A stretch of 64,000 nucleotides of DNA, from the NCBI RefSeq assembly GCF_014284235.1, contig NZ_JACOGD010000005.1, positions 248,001 to 312,000 of the forward strand, read 5' to 3'. Below, piece by piece: positions 8,814 to 19,310 of the stretch. Position numbers and translations under genes: made by a program. Position 1 is the stretch's first letter, and each line of letters begins with the position of its first letter. The notes under the pieces were generated by a model. That model ran no database searches, was not told the DNA's origin, and was given only the letters and a program-made list of their open reading frames with translations. The DNA is from Cognatundibacterium curvum (lineage in GTDB: Bacteria > Pseudomonadota > Gammaproteobacteria > Burkholderiales > Burkholderiaceae_D).

Positions 8814-9521
8814 ATGGCCAGGTTACCGCGGCTGGTGATTCCATCAGCCTTGCATCATGTGGTTCAGCGCTGTCACGAAGGCGTGCAACTGTTTCGGGAT
8901 GAGCAGGATTATCTGCAGTTTCTGAGCTGGTTGCGTCAGGGCGCGCACCAATTCCACGTGGCAATTCATGCCTACGTGCTCATGCCAGATCATGTGCATT
9001 TTTTATTGACGCCAGCAGATGCTGAAGGCTTGGGCAGGTTGTTGCAATGGCTGGGGCGTTACTATGTTCCTTATTACAATCGCAAGTATCTGCGCACGGG
9101 GAGTTTGTGGCAAGGACGCTACAAAGCAACTGTGCTGGAAGCGGAAAATTACTTTTTGCCATGCAGTATATTTGTGGAGTCCAATCCAGTCAGGGCTGGC
9201 TTAGTAGAAGATGCGGCTGCCTATCCCTGGTCCAGTTACCAGCATCATGCGGGTCAGCGTATCGATCCCGTCTTGTCTGATCATCCGATTTTCTGGGCTT
9301 TAGGTAATACGCCGTTTCAACGAGAAGCGAATTACAAAGAACTGATGGCGCTGTCTTTGAGTAAGTCCGTGATGGATCAGTTGCGCCATGCGACACAGCA
9401 TGCCTGGGCGCTGGGTAGTAAGACCTATGTGGACGCACTAAGCAAGGATGCAACGCGTCGCCTGGTGCCAGGCAAGCGGGGGCGGCCACGTAAGCAGCCC
9501 GTTGAGGTGCCAGCCGATTAA
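8814..9521 (+). CDS. RAYT / REP-associated IS200-like transposase, Phe at the nucleophile position
   Basis: A 235-residue single-domain HUH (Y1) protein of the REP-associated tyrosine transposase family. It has the metal-binding H60-V61-H62 in MPDHVHFLL, the family segment GSLWQGRYKA (96-105), and SNPVRAGLV with YPWSSY near 130-145. In the family the catalytic Tyr sits four residues before the Asn of NPV (usual form YIELNPVRA). Here that residue is Phe120 (codon TTT at 9171), in IFVESNPV. Tyr113 lies seven residues earlier. The protein is full length with no frameshift, so it may be a domesticated or inactive copy. A basic C-terminal tail (GKRGRPRKQ) resembles an AT-hook. Two REP-like repeats follow it. 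Confidence 0.85.
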   Translation: MARLPRLVIPSALHHVVQRCHEGVQLFRDEQDYLQFLSWLRQGAHQFHVAIHAYVLMPDHVHFLLTPADAEGLGRLLQWLGRYYVPYYNRKYLRTGSLWQGRYKATVLEAENYFLPCSIFVESNPVRAGLVEDAAAYPWSSYQHHAGQRIDPVLSDHPIFWALGNTPFQREANYKELMALSLSKSVMDQLRHATQHAWALGSKTYVDALSKDATRRLVPGKRGRPRKQPVEVPAD

Positions 9522-9573
9522 GTAGCTTGTGCCTGAAATGTTGCGGCAATTGAGTCGATGTCTCTAAATATAT

Positions 9574-9638
9574 ACTCTGACCCCAATTAAGATGCAGTGA
9601 AAAAATGTAGTGTTTTTAATGACACTGACCCCATTTTA
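9574..9638 (+). repeat. Two REP-like direct repeats after the RAYT gene
   Basis: ACTCTGACCCCAATTA at 9574-9589 and ACACTGACCCCATTTTA at 9622-9638 share the core ACnCTGACCCCAwTT and lie 48 bp apart in direct orientation, just 3' of the RAYT gene and upstream of gltB. Repeats next to a RAYT gene are the usual arrangement for its recognition elements. A related inverted repeat lies at 16061-16092. Confidence 0.6.
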
Positions 9639-9711
9639 TTTCGATTGATGTTTCTATTGCGCTGCACTATTCTCTTTTCCAGACAGTCCATTTTGCCTTC
9701 TGGAGATAGTG

Positions 9712-12700
9712 ATGCAAGCTCAAGGTTTATACGATCCTAGCAACGAACATGATGCCTGTGGTGTGGGTTTTGTCGCCCATATCAAAGGTAAGAAAAGCCA
9801 CGCGATCATTGATCAGGGCTTGTTAATTCTGAAAAATCTCGACCACCGCGGCGCGGTCGGTGCCGATGCCCTGATGGGCGATGGTGCCGGTATTCTGATA
9901 CAGATACCGGATGCGTTTTACCGTGCAGAAATGCTCAAGCAAGGCGTTAGCCTGCCACCGCCGGGTGAATACGGCGTCGGCATGATCTTTTTGCCGAAAG
10001 AACATGCATCCCGTCTGGCCTGTGAGCAAGAGATAGAACGTGCCGTGCGTGCCGAAGGCCAGGTAGTACTGGGCTGGCGCGATGTACCGGTCGATCGTGA
10101 CATGCCTATGTCGCCGACAGTACGTGAAAAAGAACCGGTGATCCGCCAGATTTTCATTGGCCGTGGCCCGGATATCATGGTGACCGATGCACTGGAGCGT
10201 AAGTTATATGTGATCCGTAAATCGGCGGTTCACGCAATCGAAGCGCTTAAGCTGTTGCATGGTAAAGAATACTTTGTACCATCGATGTCGGCTCGTACCG
10301 TGGTCTATAAAGGCTTATTGCTGGCTGATCAGGTCGGTGTGTATTACAAGGATTTGCAGGACAGCGCCTGCGTATCGGCACTGGCGCTGGTACATCAGCG
10401 CTTTTCCACCAATACTTTCCCCGAATGGCCACTCGCGCATCCTTATCGCATGATTGCGCATAACGGCGAAATTAATACCGTCAAAGGCAACTTCAACTGG
10501 ATGCGGGCGCGCGAAGGCGTGATGAAATCGGCGGTGCTCGGCGATGATCTGCAAAAGCTGTATCCCTTGATTTTTGAAGGCCAGTCTGACACGGCCAGCT
10601 TTGACAATGCGCTGGAATTGCTGGTGATGGCGGGCTATCCGATTGCACAAGCCATGATGATGATGATTCCTGAAGCCTGGGAAAATCACAGCATGATGGA
10701 TGACAATCGTCGTGCCTTCTACGAATATCATGCAGCGATGATGGAGCCTTGGGATGGCCCGGCAGCGATGGCATTTACCGATGGCCGTCAGATCGGCGGC
10801 ACGCTGGATCGTAATGGTCTGCGTCCTGCGCGTTACATCGTGACCGATGATGATTTGGTGGTGATGGCCTCTGAGTCTGGCGTATTGCCTATTCCAGAGT
10901 CAAAAATCATCAAGAAATGGCGTCTGCAACCTGGCAAAATGTTCCTGATCGATCTGGAAGCCGGTCGCATTATCGACGACAAAGAAATCAAAGATACCTA
11001 TGCCAATGCCAAGCCTTACAAGCAATGGATACAATCGGTCCGTATCAAACTCGATGGCCTCAAAGGTCAGGCCGCTGAGCAGGTAGAAAGCGCAAGTCTG
11101 CTCGACCGTCAGCAAGCCTTTGGCTATACCCAGGAGGACGTGAAATTCCTGCTGACACCGATGGCACTTAGCGCTGAAGAAGCGATAGGCTCTATGGGCA
11201 ACGATGCTTCATTGGCGGTGATGTCGAACAAACTCAAGCCGCTGTATAACTACTTCAAACAGTTGTTTGCGCAGGTCACCAATCCGCCTATCGATCCGAT
11301 TCGTGAAGCGATGGTGATGTCGCTGGTTTCCTTCATAGGCCCGAAACCGAATCTGCTCGATACCAATAACATTAATCCACCGATGCGGCTGGAAGTCGCG
11401 CAGCCTGTATTGGATTTTGACGATATCGCCAAGCTGCGCAATATCAGTGCCAATACTGGCGGCAAATTCAAATCCTATGAGCTGGATATCTGCTATCCGG
11501 TCGCCTGGGGCAAGGATGGTATTGAGGCGCGCCTGGCTTCTATCTGTGCTGAAGTGGTGGATGCGGTCAAATCCGGTCACAACATCATGATCATTACTGA
11601 CCGTAAGATGGATGCCAATAATGTCGCGATTCCTGCGTTGCTGGCGACCTCTACTGTGCATCAGCATCTGGTCAGCAAGGGTTTGCGTACTACGACAGGC
11701 CTGGTAGTCGAAACCGGTTCAGCGCGCGAAACGCATCACTTTGCCTTGTTGGCTGGTTATGGCGCGGAGGCAGTGCATCCCTATCTGGCGATGCAGACGC
11801 TGGCCGATATGGTGAAAGATTTGCCCGGTGATCTGAGTGCTGAAAAAGCCATCTACAACTATACCAAGGCGATAGGTAAGGGCCTGATGAAGGTCATGTC
11901 TAAGATGGGTATTTCGACTTATATGTCGTATTGTGGCGCGCAGATATTCGAGGCTATTGGCCTGAACAAATCGCTGGTCGACAAATACTTCCGTGGTACC
12001 GCATCCAATGTTGAAGGCATAGGCGTGTTTGAAGTGGCAGAGGAAGCCCTGCGCCTGCATCAGGCCGCCTTCGGTCAGGACCCGGTATTGGCTAATGCGC
12101 TGGATGCCGGCGGTGAGTATGCATTCCGGATACGTGGTGAAGACCATATGTGGACGCCTGATGCGATCGCAAAACTGCAGCATTCCACCCGCGCCAATAA
12201 CTACAACTCTTACAAGGAATATGCGCAGATCATCAATGATCAGTCCAAGCGTCATATGACTTTGCGCGGCTTGTTTGAATTTAAGATAGATCCGTCTAAG
12301 GCAATCCCATTGGAACAGGTCGAGCCAGCCAAGGAAATCGTAAAGCGCTTTGCGACGGGTGCGATGTCTCTGGGCTCTATCAGTACTGAGGCGCATGCCA
12401 CACTGGCGATTGCGATGAACCGTATCGGCGGTAAATCTAATACCGGCGAAGGTGGTGAAGATCCTGCACGCTATCAGCAAGAACTCAAAGGCATCCCGAT
12501 TCGCAATGGCGAGACACTGGCATCGGTGATCGGTAAAGAACAGATAGAAGTGGATATTCCACTGCAGGATGGTGACTCGCTGCGCTCCCGTATCAAGCAG
12601 GTGGCCTCTGGCCGCTTTGGTGTGACTGCTGAATACCTGAGCTCTGCGGATCAGATACAGATCAAAATGGCGCAAGGTGCTAAACCTGGTGAAGGTGGTC

Positions 12701-14394
12701 AGTTACCAGGACACAAAGTTTCCGAATATATTGCAAAGTTACGTTTCTCTGTGCCTGGTGTAGGCCTGATTTCGCCACCGCCGCATCACGATATTTATTC
12801 TATCGAAGATCTGGCGCAGCTGATTCATGATCTGAAAAACGTGAATCCTCAGGCATCGATTTCGGTCAAGCTGGTCTCTGAAGTCGGTGTGGGCACGATT
12901 GCAGCAGGTGTGTCTAAAGCCAAGGCCGATCACGTGGTGATCGCCGGACATGATGGCGGCACCGGCGCGTCGCCGCTGTCCTCGATTAAGCATGCCGGTA
13001 CACCTTGGGAATTGGGGCTGTCTGAAACTCAGCAGACGCTGGTACTCAATGGCTTGCGTGGACGGGTCAGGGTGCAGGCTGATGGTCAGATGAAAACCGG
13101 ACGTGACGTCGCCATTGCCGCCATGCTGGGTGCCGATGAAATCGGTTTTGCTACTGCGCCGCTGGTGGTTGAGGGCTGCATTATGATGCGTAAATGTCAC
13201 CTCAATACCTGCCCGGTCGGTGTCGCGACGCAGGATCCGGTTTTGCGTGCCAAATTCTCTGGTAAGCCTGAATATGTCGTGAACTACTTCTTCTTTGTGG
13301 CAGAAGAAGTGCGTCAGATCATGGCCCAGCTGGGTGTGCGTACTTATGATGAATTGATAGGCCGCGTCGATTTGCTGGATAAATCCAAGGCGGTCGCGCA
13401 CTGGAAAGCCAAAGGTCTGGACTTTGCGCGCATCTTCCATCAGCCACAAGCCGGCGCCGATGCTGCGATCCGCCATGTGGATGTGCAGGATCACGGTCTC
13501 GATAAGGCATTGGACAACAAGCTGATCGCGCAAGCCAGACTGGCGCTTGATACTGGTGAAAAAGTATCGTTCATTCAGCCAGTTAAAAATCTGAACCGCA
13601 CGGTAGGCGCGATGCTGTCGGGTGAAGTGGCGAAACGTTATGGTCACGCTGGTCTGCCGGACGACACCATTCATGTGCAGTTGCAGGGTACTGCAGGCCA
13701 GTCGGCTGGTGCCTTCCTCGCGCATGGCGTGACGCTGGATCTGGTCGGCGAAGGCAATGACTACGTCGGCAAGGGTCTGTCCGGTGGTCGCATCATTATT
13801 CGTCCAAATACCGAATTCCGTGGCTGGGCGGTCGATAACATCATTTGCGGCAATACCGTGTTGTATGGTGCGATTGCCGGTGAAGCCTTCATCAATGGCG
13901 TGGCCGGCGAGCGCTTTGCGGTGCGTAACTCTGGTGCAGTGGCAGTTGTCGAGGGCACCGGTGATCATGGCTGCGAATACATGACTGGCGGTACGGTGAT
14001 CGTATTAGGTCAGACTGGACGTAATTTTGCAGCGGGTATGTCGGGCGGTATCGCCTATGTGTATGACCCGGATGGCGAATTCGAAGCGAAATGCAATCTG
14101 GCCATGGTCAGTCTGGAGCCGGTATTGGCAGGCGACGTGCAAGCGGCGACGGTGGATTCCTCGGTTTGGCACAGCATACTGCGCGGTGGCGAAGGTGAAA
14201 CTGATGAGGCTATTTTACGCAGCCTGATTGAGCGTCATTTCAAACATACCGGCAGCACCCGCGCCCGCAACATACTGGATGACTGGGCCCGTAGCCGCGC
14301 TAAGTTCATCAAGGTATTCCCGAATGAATACAAGCGAGCACTGGCTGAAATGGCAGCAGCGAAACAGGCGCCTGTCAGTGCCAAAGCTGCCTGA
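9712..14394 (+). CDS. gltB: Glutamate synthase (NADPH) large subunit
   Basis: GOGAT alpha subunit, 1560 residues: releases ammonia from glutamine and adds it to 2-oxoglutarate, giving two glutamates. Class II amidotransferase domain at the N-terminus, with the nucleophile Cys in HDACGVGF (C16; normally exposed by removal of a short propeptide); central domain; FMN-binding synthase domain with [20 protein letters not shown] and [18 protein letters not shown]; [3Fe-4S] cysteines C1156, C1162 and C1167 in [16 protein letters not shown]; and the C-terminal beta-helix GXXGXXXG repeats. I prefer ATG 9712 to GTG 9709 because the TGGAGA site is then better spaced. It forms an operon with gltD. Confidence 0.97.
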   Translation: MQAQGLYDPSNEHDACGVGFVAHIKGKKSHAIIDQGLLILKNLDHRGAVGADALMGDGAGILIQIPDAFYRAEMLKQGVSLPPPGEYGVGMIFLPKEHASRLACEQEIERAVRAEGQVVLGWRDVPVDRDMPMSPTVREKEPVIRQIFIGRGPDIMVTDALERKLYVIRKSAVHAIEALKLLHGKEYFVPSMSARTVVYKGLLLADQVGVYYKDLQDSACVSALALVHQRFSTNTFPEWPLAHPYRMIAHNGEINTVKGNFNWMRAREGVMKSAVLGDDLQKLYPLIFEGQSDTASFDNALELLVMAGYPIAQAMMMMIPEAWENHSMMDDNRRAFYEYHAAMMEPWDGPAAMAFTDGRQIGGTLDRNGLRPARYIVTDDDLVVMASESGVLPIPESKIIKKWRLQPGKMFLIDLEAGRIIDDKEIKDTYANAKPYKQWIQSVRIKLDGLKGQAAEQVESASLLDRQQAFGYTQEDVKFLLTPMALSAEEAIGSMGNDASLAVMSNKLKPLYNYFKQLFAQVTNPPIDPIREAMVMSLVSFIGPKPNLLDTNNINPPMRLEVAQPVLDFDDIAKLRNISANTGGKFKSYELDICYPVAWGKDGIEARLASICAEVVDAVKSGHNIMIITDRKMDANNVAIPALLATSTVHQHLVSKGLRTTTGLVVETGSARETHHFALLAGYGAEAVHPYLAMQTLADMVKDLPGDLSAEKAIYNYTKAIGKGLMKVMSKMGISTYMSYCGAQIFEAIGLNKSLVDKYFRGTASNVEGIGVFEVAEEALRLHQAAFGQDPVLANALDAGGEYAFRIRGEDHMWTPDAIAKLQHSTRANNYNSYKEYAQIINDQSKRHMTLRGLFEFKIDPSKAIPLEQVEPAKEIVKRFATGAMSLGSISTEAHATLAIAMNRIGGKSNTGEGGEDPARYQQELKGIPIRNGETLASVIGKEQIEVDIPLQDGDSLRSRIKQVASGRFGVTAEYLSSADQIQIKMAQGAKPGEGGQLPGHKVSEYIAKLRFSVPGVGLISPPPHHDIYSIEDLAQLIHDLKNVNPQASISVKLVSEVGVGTIAAGVSKAKADHVVIAGHDGGTGASPLSSIKHAGTPWELGLSETQQTLVLNGLRGRVRVQADGQMKTGRDVAIAAMLGADEIGFATAPLVVEGCIMMRKCHLNTCPVGVATQDPVLRAKFSGKPEYVVNYFFFVAEEVRQIMAQLGVRTYDELIGRVDLLDKSKAVAHWKAKGLDFARIFHQPQAGADAAIRHVDVQDHGLDKALDNKLIAQARLALDTGEKVSFIQPVKNLNRTVGAMLSGEVAKRYGHAGLPDDTIHVQLQGTAGQSAGAFLAHGVTLDLVGEGNDYVGKGLSGGRIIIRPNTEFRGWAVDNIICGNTVLYGAIAGEAFINGVAGERFAVRNSGAVAVVEGTGDHGCEYMTGGTVIVLGQTGRNFAAGMSGGIAYVYDPDGEFEAKCNLAMVSLEPVLAGDVQAATVDSSVWHSILRGGEGETDEAILRSLIERHFKHTGSTRARNILDDWARSRAKFIKVFPNEYKRALAEMAAAKQAPVSAKAA

Positions 14395-14413
14395 CACGAA
14401 CTGGCATATCGAT

Positions 14414-14461
14414 GCGGCGCGCATCACTGCTATGCAGAATGTCTGTACGCAGTGATGCCGC
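14414..14461 (+). other. Intercistronic hairpin between gltB and gltD
   Basis: GCATCACTGC (14421-14430) and GCAGTGATGC (14449-14458) pair perfectly. A further GCGGC/GCCGC pairing extends the stem across a small bulge. There is no T run, so it is more likely an mRNA processing or stability element than a terminator. Confidence 0.55.
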
Positions 14462-14510
14462 TTAACAGGATTTCAGGGCGATCAGCCCCTTACGAATTAG
14501 AGGTTTTATC

Positions 14511-15974
14511 ATGGGAAAAGTCACCGGGTTTATGGAGTATCAGCGACTGCAGGAAGCCAGCGAGGCACCGCAGTCACGTAAAAAACATTACAAAGAATTT
14601 TTAGTCCATCTGGATGATGCGCAGGCGAAAACTCAGGCTGCGCGGTGCATGGATTGCGGCATTCCGTTTTGTAACAACGGCTGCCCGGTCAATAACATCA
14701 TCCCTGACTGGAATGATCTGGTTTACACCGGAAATTTGAAACTCGCACTCGACACACTGCATTCCACCAACAATTTTCCGGAATTCACCGGGCGCATCTG
14801 TCCCGCTCCATGCGAGTCGGCCTGTACGCTGGGGATTAACGATGACGCCGTTGGTATCAAGTCGATAGAGCACTACATTATCGACAAGGGCTGGGAAAAT
14901 GGCTGGGTCACGCCACAGCCGGCCAGTGTGAAGACCGGGAAAAAAGTGGCGATTGTTGGTTCAGGCCCAGCCGGGTTAGCAACAGCTCAGCAATTGGCGC
15001 GCGCAGGGCATGAGGTGACAGTATTTGAAAAGAATGACCGTGCCGGTGGTTTGCTGCGCTATGGTATTCCCGACTTCAAACTGGAAAAAAGCCACATCGA
15101 CCGTCGTATAGAACAGATGCAGGCTGAAGGCGTGGTGTTCCGCACTGGCGTCCTGGTCGGTAAAGATTTTCCTGCCAATATCACTAACTGGTCGAAAGAA
15201 ATCATCAGTCCTGAGCAATTGCAAAAAGACTTTGATGCAGTGGTGATTGCCGGTGGTGCCGAAGTGCCACGTGACTTGCCGGTGCCGGGTCGCGACCTCA
15301 AAGGCGTGCATTTTGCGATGGAGTTCCTGCCAGCACAGAATAAGGTCAATGCCGGAGATAAGCTAAAAGATCAGATCCTGGCTGCAGGCAAGCACGTGGT
15401 CGTGATCGGTGGTGGCGACACGGGTTCTGACTGCGTCGGCACCTCGAATCGTCATGGTGCTAAGTCGGTGACTCAGTTCGAATTACTGCCTCAGCCACCT
15501 GAGCAAGAAAACAAGGCATTGGTCTGGCCTTACTGGCCAACTAAGTTGCGTACTTCGTCTTCGCATGAAGAAGGTTGCGAGCGCGACTGGGCGGTTGCCA
15601 CCAAGCGGCTGGAAGGCAAGGCGGGTAAAGTCGATAAGCTGATCGCGTGCCGGGTTGAATGGAAAGACGGCAAAATGCAGGAAGTGCCGGATTCTGAATT
15701 TGAACTGAAAGCCGATCTGGTTTTGCTGGCCATGGGTTTTGTCTCGCCTGTACAACAGGTACTGGATGCATTCGGTGTCGACAAAGATGCGCGTGGCAAT
15801 GCCAGAGCGAGTACAGAAGGCGCAGGCTGTTATCAGACCAATGTGCCTAAGGTCTATGTGGCAGGTGATATGCGTCGCGGTCAGTCGCTGGTGGTGTGGG
15901 CTATACGTGAAGGGCGTCAGTGTGCGCGTGAGGTTGATCTGGCCTTGATGGGCGCTTCGGTACTGCCACGTTAA
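14511..15974 (+). CDS. gltD: Glutamate synthase (NADPH) small subunit
   Basis: GOGAT beta subunit, 487 residues, which takes electrons from NADPH through FAD and passes them to GltB. The N-terminal Cys-rich region ([14 protein letters not shown] and CPAPCESAC) supplies ligands of the [4Fe-4S] clusters. The FAD-binding [17 protein letters not shown] and the NADPH-binding [11 protein letters not shown] motifs follow, then the C-terminal [15 protein letters not shown] of the family. Length is normal. The gene lies 116 bp after gltB with only a hairpin in between, so co-transcription is expected. Confidence 0.97.
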   Translation: MGKVTGFMEYQRLQEASEAPQSRKKHYKEFLVHLDDAQAKTQAARCMDCGIPFCNNGCPVNNIIPDWNDLVYTGNLKLALDTLHSTNNFPEFTGRICPAPCESACTLGINDDAVGIKSIEHYIIDKGWENGWVTPQPASVKTGKKVAIVGSGPAGLATAQQLARAGHEVTVFEKNDRAGGLLRYGIPDFKLEKSHIDRRIEQMQAEGVVFRTGVLVGKDFPANITNWSKEIISPEQLQKDFDAVVIAGGAEVPRDLPVPGRDLKGVHFAMEFLPAQNKVNAGDKLKDQILAAGKHVVVIGGGDTGSDCVGTSNRHGAKSVTQFELLPQPPEQENKALVWPYWPTKLRTSSSHEEGCERDWAVATKRLEGKAGKVDKLIACRVEWKDGKMQEVPDSEFELKADLVLLAMGFVSPVQQVLDAFGVDKDARGNARASTEGAGCYQTNVPKVYVAGDMRRGQSLVVWAIREGRQCAREVDLALMGASVLPR

Positions 15975-16000
15975 TCGCTGGCTGAACAATGTCTATGCGA

Positions 16001-16033
16001 ACAGGATTCCCGTAGTAATGCAGGGAATCCTGT
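16001..16033. other. Inverted repeat downstream of gltD
   Basis: ACAGGATTCCC (16001-16011) and GGGAATCCTGT (16023-16033) form a perfect 11-bp stem with an 11-nt loop. An A-rich, not T-rich, tract follows on the + strand, so it is not a classical terminator. It may still end the gltBD transcript or protect its 3' end. Confidence 0.5.
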
Positions 16034-16060
16034 GAAAAAAAAGGAACAATCAAAGTTTAA

Positions 16061-16092
16061 ATTGGGTCATTTTTCTTAATTAATGACCCAAT
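16061..16092. repeat. Inverted repeat ATTGGGTCATT / AATGACCCAAT
   Basis: A perfect 11-bp palindromic arm pair with a 10-nt AT-rich spacer, within the 318-bp gltD-mlaF gap. The arms resemble the TGACCCCAATT core of the REP-like repeats at 9574-9638. The rest of the gap (about 16093-16292) is very AT-rich and probably carries the mla promoter (TTGTTG...TAAATA near 16171-16199, weak). Confidence 0.5.
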
Positions 16093-16292
16093 ATTCATTA
16101 ATTTCTATAGTATTTCTACTACTGTTTTTAAATAAAATTCCGTCATTCAATTGAATTGTTAATGATTATTTTGTTGATAATTGTTTATTTGAATAAATAT
16201 GAGTTTTGTTGCAAAAAAAATCATTTTCAACTCCCCACCTTCATGAGTGTTCTGCATTACAATCTGGTTTTTGCAAAACACTATTGATTACT

Positions 16293-17096
16293 GTGTCCAA
16301 TCTTGTCGAAATTCGCGATATCCAATTCGGATATGGAAGCAGGACTATTTTGTCCGGGCTAAGCATGGATTTCCCCCGTGGTAAGGTCATTGCCGTCATG
16401 GGCGGTTCCGGCTCGGGGAAAACTACGATACTGCGTCTGATCGGCGGACAAATTCAGCCTCAGCAAGGCAGCGTTAACGTGAATGGTCAGGCGGTGCACA
16501 CCTTGGACTCAGCAGGTTTGTACGCCATACGGCGCAAAATGGGCATGTTGTTCCAACACGGCGCATTGTTCACTGATCTGAGTGTGTTTGATAACGTGGC
16601 TTTTCCTATGCGTGAACACACCAATTACTCTGATACGGTGATTCGTGACCTGGTCATGCTGAAATTACAGGCTGTCGGTTTACGAAATGCTGCGCATCTG
16701 ATGCCAGCTGAGATTTCCGGCGGCATGGCGCGCCGGGTCGCACTGGCACGCGCTGTGGCGCTCGACCCGCAACTGATTATGTATGACGAACCCTTTGCAG
16801 GTCTGGATCCGATTTCTATGGGCGTGACTGCGAATCTGATCCGTAACCTGAATGACGCATTGGGATCGACCTCGATACTGGTGTCACATGATGTACATGA
16901 ATCCTTTGCCATTGCTGATTATGTGTATTTCCTTTCGCAGGGAAAGATTGTGGCGCATGGAACTCCGGAACAGATGCGTGACTCCGAGGATCCGTATGTG
17001 AAGCAGTTTGTGCATGCAGAAGCCGATGGGCCGGTGCCATTTCATTATCCCGGTAAGTCACTCGTGGATGATCTGGGTTTGAAGGGGAACGCATGA
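16293..17096 (+). CDS. mlaF: Mla phospholipid transporter ATPase
   Basis: Cytoplasmic ATPase of the MlaFEDB complex, which moves phospholipids between the outer and inner membranes to keep outer-membrane lipid asymmetry. Walker A GGSGSGKTT, Q-loop MLFQHGALF, signature EISGGMARRVALARA, Walker B LIMYDEP and the switch SHDVHE are all present. I chose the GTG at 16293 (MSNLVEIRDIQ...), which matches usual MlaF N-termini; the frame is open about 29 codons further upstream. It overlaps mlaE by four bases (ATGA). Confidence 0.93.
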   Translation: MSNLVEIRDIQFGYGSRTILSGLSMDFPRGKVIAVMGGSGSGKTTILRLIGGQIQPQQGSVNVNGQAVHTLDSAGLYAIRRKMGMLFQHGALFTDLSVFDNVAFPMREHTNYSDTVIRDLVMLKLQAVGLRNAAHLMPAEISGGMARRVALARAVALDPQLIMYDEPFAGLDPISMGVTANLIRNLNDALGSTSILVSHDVHESFAIADYVYFLSQGKIVAHGTPEQMRDSEDPYVKQFVHAEADGPVPFHYPGKSLVDDLGLKGNA

Positions 17097-17863
17097 TGTT
17101 TGAATGGATAGGCCGTCATATACGGGAGGGAGCAGCGGATCTGGGCTATGCCACGCGCTGTTTTTTCTCGATATTGTTCAGCGTTGGCGGATTATGGCGC
17201 CGGCCACGGCTGGTGACCGACCAGATTCACTTTATCGGTAATTATTCGCTGGTGATTATTGCTATCTCCGGTTTGTTTGTTGGCTTTGTACTTGGATACC
17301 AGGGTTACTACACGCTGAATCGCTATGGCTCAGAAGAGGCGCTGGGCTTGCTGGTTGCTTTGTCGCTCACGCGCGAACTGGGGCCGGTCGTTACAGCCTT
17401 GCTGTTTGCCGGTCGTGCCGGTACCTCACTGACTGCAGAAATAGGCCTGATGAAGGCGGGTGAGCAATTGGCTGCGATGGAAATGATGGCGGTCAATCCG
17501 GTGCAAAGGGTACTGGCACCACGTTTTGTCGCCGGGCTGATTGCGATGCCAATACTGACAGCGATTTTCAATGCGATGGGGATCATCGGTGGCTATATTG
17601 TTGGTGTGAAGCTGATCGGTGTGGATAATGGTTCGTTCTGGTCGCAGATGCAGGCAGGTGTTGAAATCTGGCAGGATATCGGTAATGGCGTGGTTAAGAG
17701 CATAGTTTTTGGATTTGCTGTGACCTTTGTGGCGCTGTTCCAGGGCTATGAAGCGCAGGCTACCCCTGAAGGTGTAGCGCGTGCGACCACCCGTACCGTT
17801 GTTGTCTCCTCACTGCTGGTGTTGTGGCTGGATTTCCTGCTGACCGCCTGGATGTTTCAGTAA
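17093..17863 (+). CDS. mlaE: Mla phospholipid transporter permease
   Basis: A 256-residue inner-membrane permease of the MlaE family, pairing with MlaF. It has five to six hydrophobic segments and the family's conserved ELGPVVTALLFAGRAGTSLT and AEIGLMKAGEQLAAMEMM stretches. Translational coupling to mlaF is likely from the four-base overlap. Confidence 0.95.
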   Translation: MMFEWIGRHIREGAADLGYATRCFFSILFSVGGLWRRPRLVTDQIHFIGNYSLVIIAISGLFVGFVLGYQGYYTLNRYGSEEALGLLVALSLTRELGPVVTALLFAGRAGTSLTAEIGLMKAGEQLAAMEMMAVNPVQRVLAPRFVAGLIAMPILTAIFNAMGIIGGYIVGVKLIGVDNGSFWSQMQAGVEIWQDIGNGVVKSIVFGFAVTFVALFQGYEAQATPEGVARATTRTVVVSSLLVLWLDFLLTAWMFQ

Positions 17864-17977
17864 GACAGGGCTGCAGTCTGGCGCCCGGTAACATAAAGAT
17901 ACTTAAAGAATTAATTCTCGTGCTATTCGATGGCAAACTTCCGGGTAGAGATGGAAGGTGCCGCGTAAGGAAAAAAA

Positions 17978-18454
17978 ATGCAAAAAAAATCTCTGGATTT
18001 CTGGGTGGGTTTATTTGTGGTGCTCGGTGCAGCAGCATTGCTGTTTCTGGCACTCAAAGCTGGAAATATGAGCGCACTTTCTCTGGAAAAAACCTATGAT
18101 GTAGTGACGCGTTTTGACAATATTGGTGGTTTAAAGCCGCGTGCAGCAGTCAAGAGTGCAGGTGTGGTCGTTGGCCGCGTGTCCGATATCCGTTTTGATG
18201 ACAAGACTTTTCAGGCTACCGTGACGCTGCAGTTACAGTCGCGTTATCAGTTTCCGAAGGACAGTTCTGCCAAAATCCTGACGGCCGGTTTGTTAGGTGA
18301 ACAATACATAGGCCTGGAACCTGGTGGTGATACCCAGAATCTGGCTGCCGGTGACCGTATCAAGATGACCCAGTCTGCAGTGGTACTGGAAAATCTGATT
18401 AGCCAATTTTTATTCAGTAAAGCTGCAGACAGCAGTTCGGAACAAAAGAAATGA
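17978..18454 (+). CDS. mlaD: Mla MCE-domain lipid-binding protein
   Basis: A 158-residue protein with one N-terminal transmembrane anchor (VGLFVVLGAAALLFLAL) and a single periplasmic MCE domain (YDVVTRFDNIGGLKPRAAVK, VVVGRVSDI, AGLLGEQYIGLEPGG). MlaD hexamers form the periplasmic ring on MlaFE that receives or releases phospholipid. A GTAAGGA site precedes the ATG. It overlaps mlaA by four bases. Confidence 0.95.
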   Translation: MQKKSLDFWVGLFVVLGAAALLFLALKAGNMSALSLEKTYDVVTRFDNIGGLKPRAAVKSAGVVVGRVSDIRFDDKTFQATVTLQLQSRYQFPKDSSAKILTAGLLGEQYIGLEPGGDTQNLAAGDRIKMTQSAVVLENLISQFLFSKAADSSSEQKK

Positions 18455-19224
18455 ACGCGAAATTATCTCTCCCGGGTTCTTCCCGTTTGATGGCTCTGTT
18501 GGTACTTATGCTGAGCATGATGCTTAGTGCATGCAGTACTGTGAAAATGGACCAGATCAAAGCCAAGGCTGATCAGACGCTTGATACTATCAGCACTAAA
18601 ACCAATATCGGTAAAAATCCACGTGATCCGCTCGAAGGCTTTAACCGCGTCATGTTTAACTTCAATGACAATGTGGATCAGGCTGTGTTGCAACCTGTCT
18701 CACGTGTCTATCGTGATGTGACGCCGGGCTTTGTGCAGACAGGGGTAGGCAATTTTTTCAGCAACATCGGTGATGTCTGGAACGCAGTCAACAATCTGTT
18801 GCAAGGCAAAGTAGGTGACAGTGCCTCCGACTTCATGCGTTTTGCATTGAATACCACCTTTGGTCTGGGCGGCTTTCTGGATATCGGCTCTCCTGCTGGT
18901 CTTACTAAGCACAAAGAAGATTTTGGTCAGACGCTGGGGCGCTGGGGAGTACCGTCCGGCCCTTACTTAGTACTTCCGGTATTTGGATCCTCTACTTTGC
19001 GTGACACGGTTGCCTTGCCGGTCGATATGAAGGCAGACTTGTGGTCGTATAAAGAGCCACTTTATATCCGCAATACCGGCACGGTGATACGCCTGGTGGA
19101 TAAGCGTGCATCGGTATTGGATGCGGGTTCACTGATAGAAGAGGCCGCTTTGGATAAATATGTGTTTATCCGCGATGCTTATCTTCAAAGGCGTGCAGGG
19201 CAAATCAACCCTGAGCAGGATTAA
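18451..19224 (+). CDS. mlaA: Outer-membrane lipoprotein MlaA (VacJ)
   Basis: A 257-residue VacJ-family lipoprotein. The signal sequence ends in lipobox LSAC with lipidated Cys28. The conserved DPLEGFNRVMFNFND and FGQTLGRWGVPSGPYLVLP segments are present. MlaA sits in the outer membrane next to porins and removes misplaced phospholipids from the outer leaflet. In E. coli the gene is unlinked; here it lies inside the operon between mlaD and mlaC, as is usual in betaproteobacteria. Confidence 0.95.
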   Translation: MNAKLSLPGSSRLMALLVLMLSMMLSACSTVKMDQIKAKADQTLDTISTKTNIGKNPRDPLEGFNRVMFNFNDNVDQAVLQPVSRVYRDVTPGFVQTGVGNFFSNIGDVWNAVNNLLQGKVGDSASDFMRFALNTTFGLGGFLDIGSPAGLTKHKEDFGQTLGRWGVPSGPYLVLPVFGSSTLRDTVALPVDMKADLWSYKEPLYIRNTGTVIRLVDKRASVLDAGSLIEEAALDKYVFIRDAYLQRRAGQINPEQD

Positions 19225-19310
19225 GAACTGCAGCTGACTATTAACTCAAGCACCTGAAGCGCATCGATGCACGTGTGCAGATGAACACTACAGGTTGATA
19301 AGGAATACAT

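Noticed and set aside
12739..13968. 409-codon open frame on the minus strand inside gltB
   Set aside because: It lies wholly opposite conserved synthase-domain codons, has no family features and no ribosome binding site; long antisense frames are expected from the codon bias of gltB. The same applies to 11719-12675.
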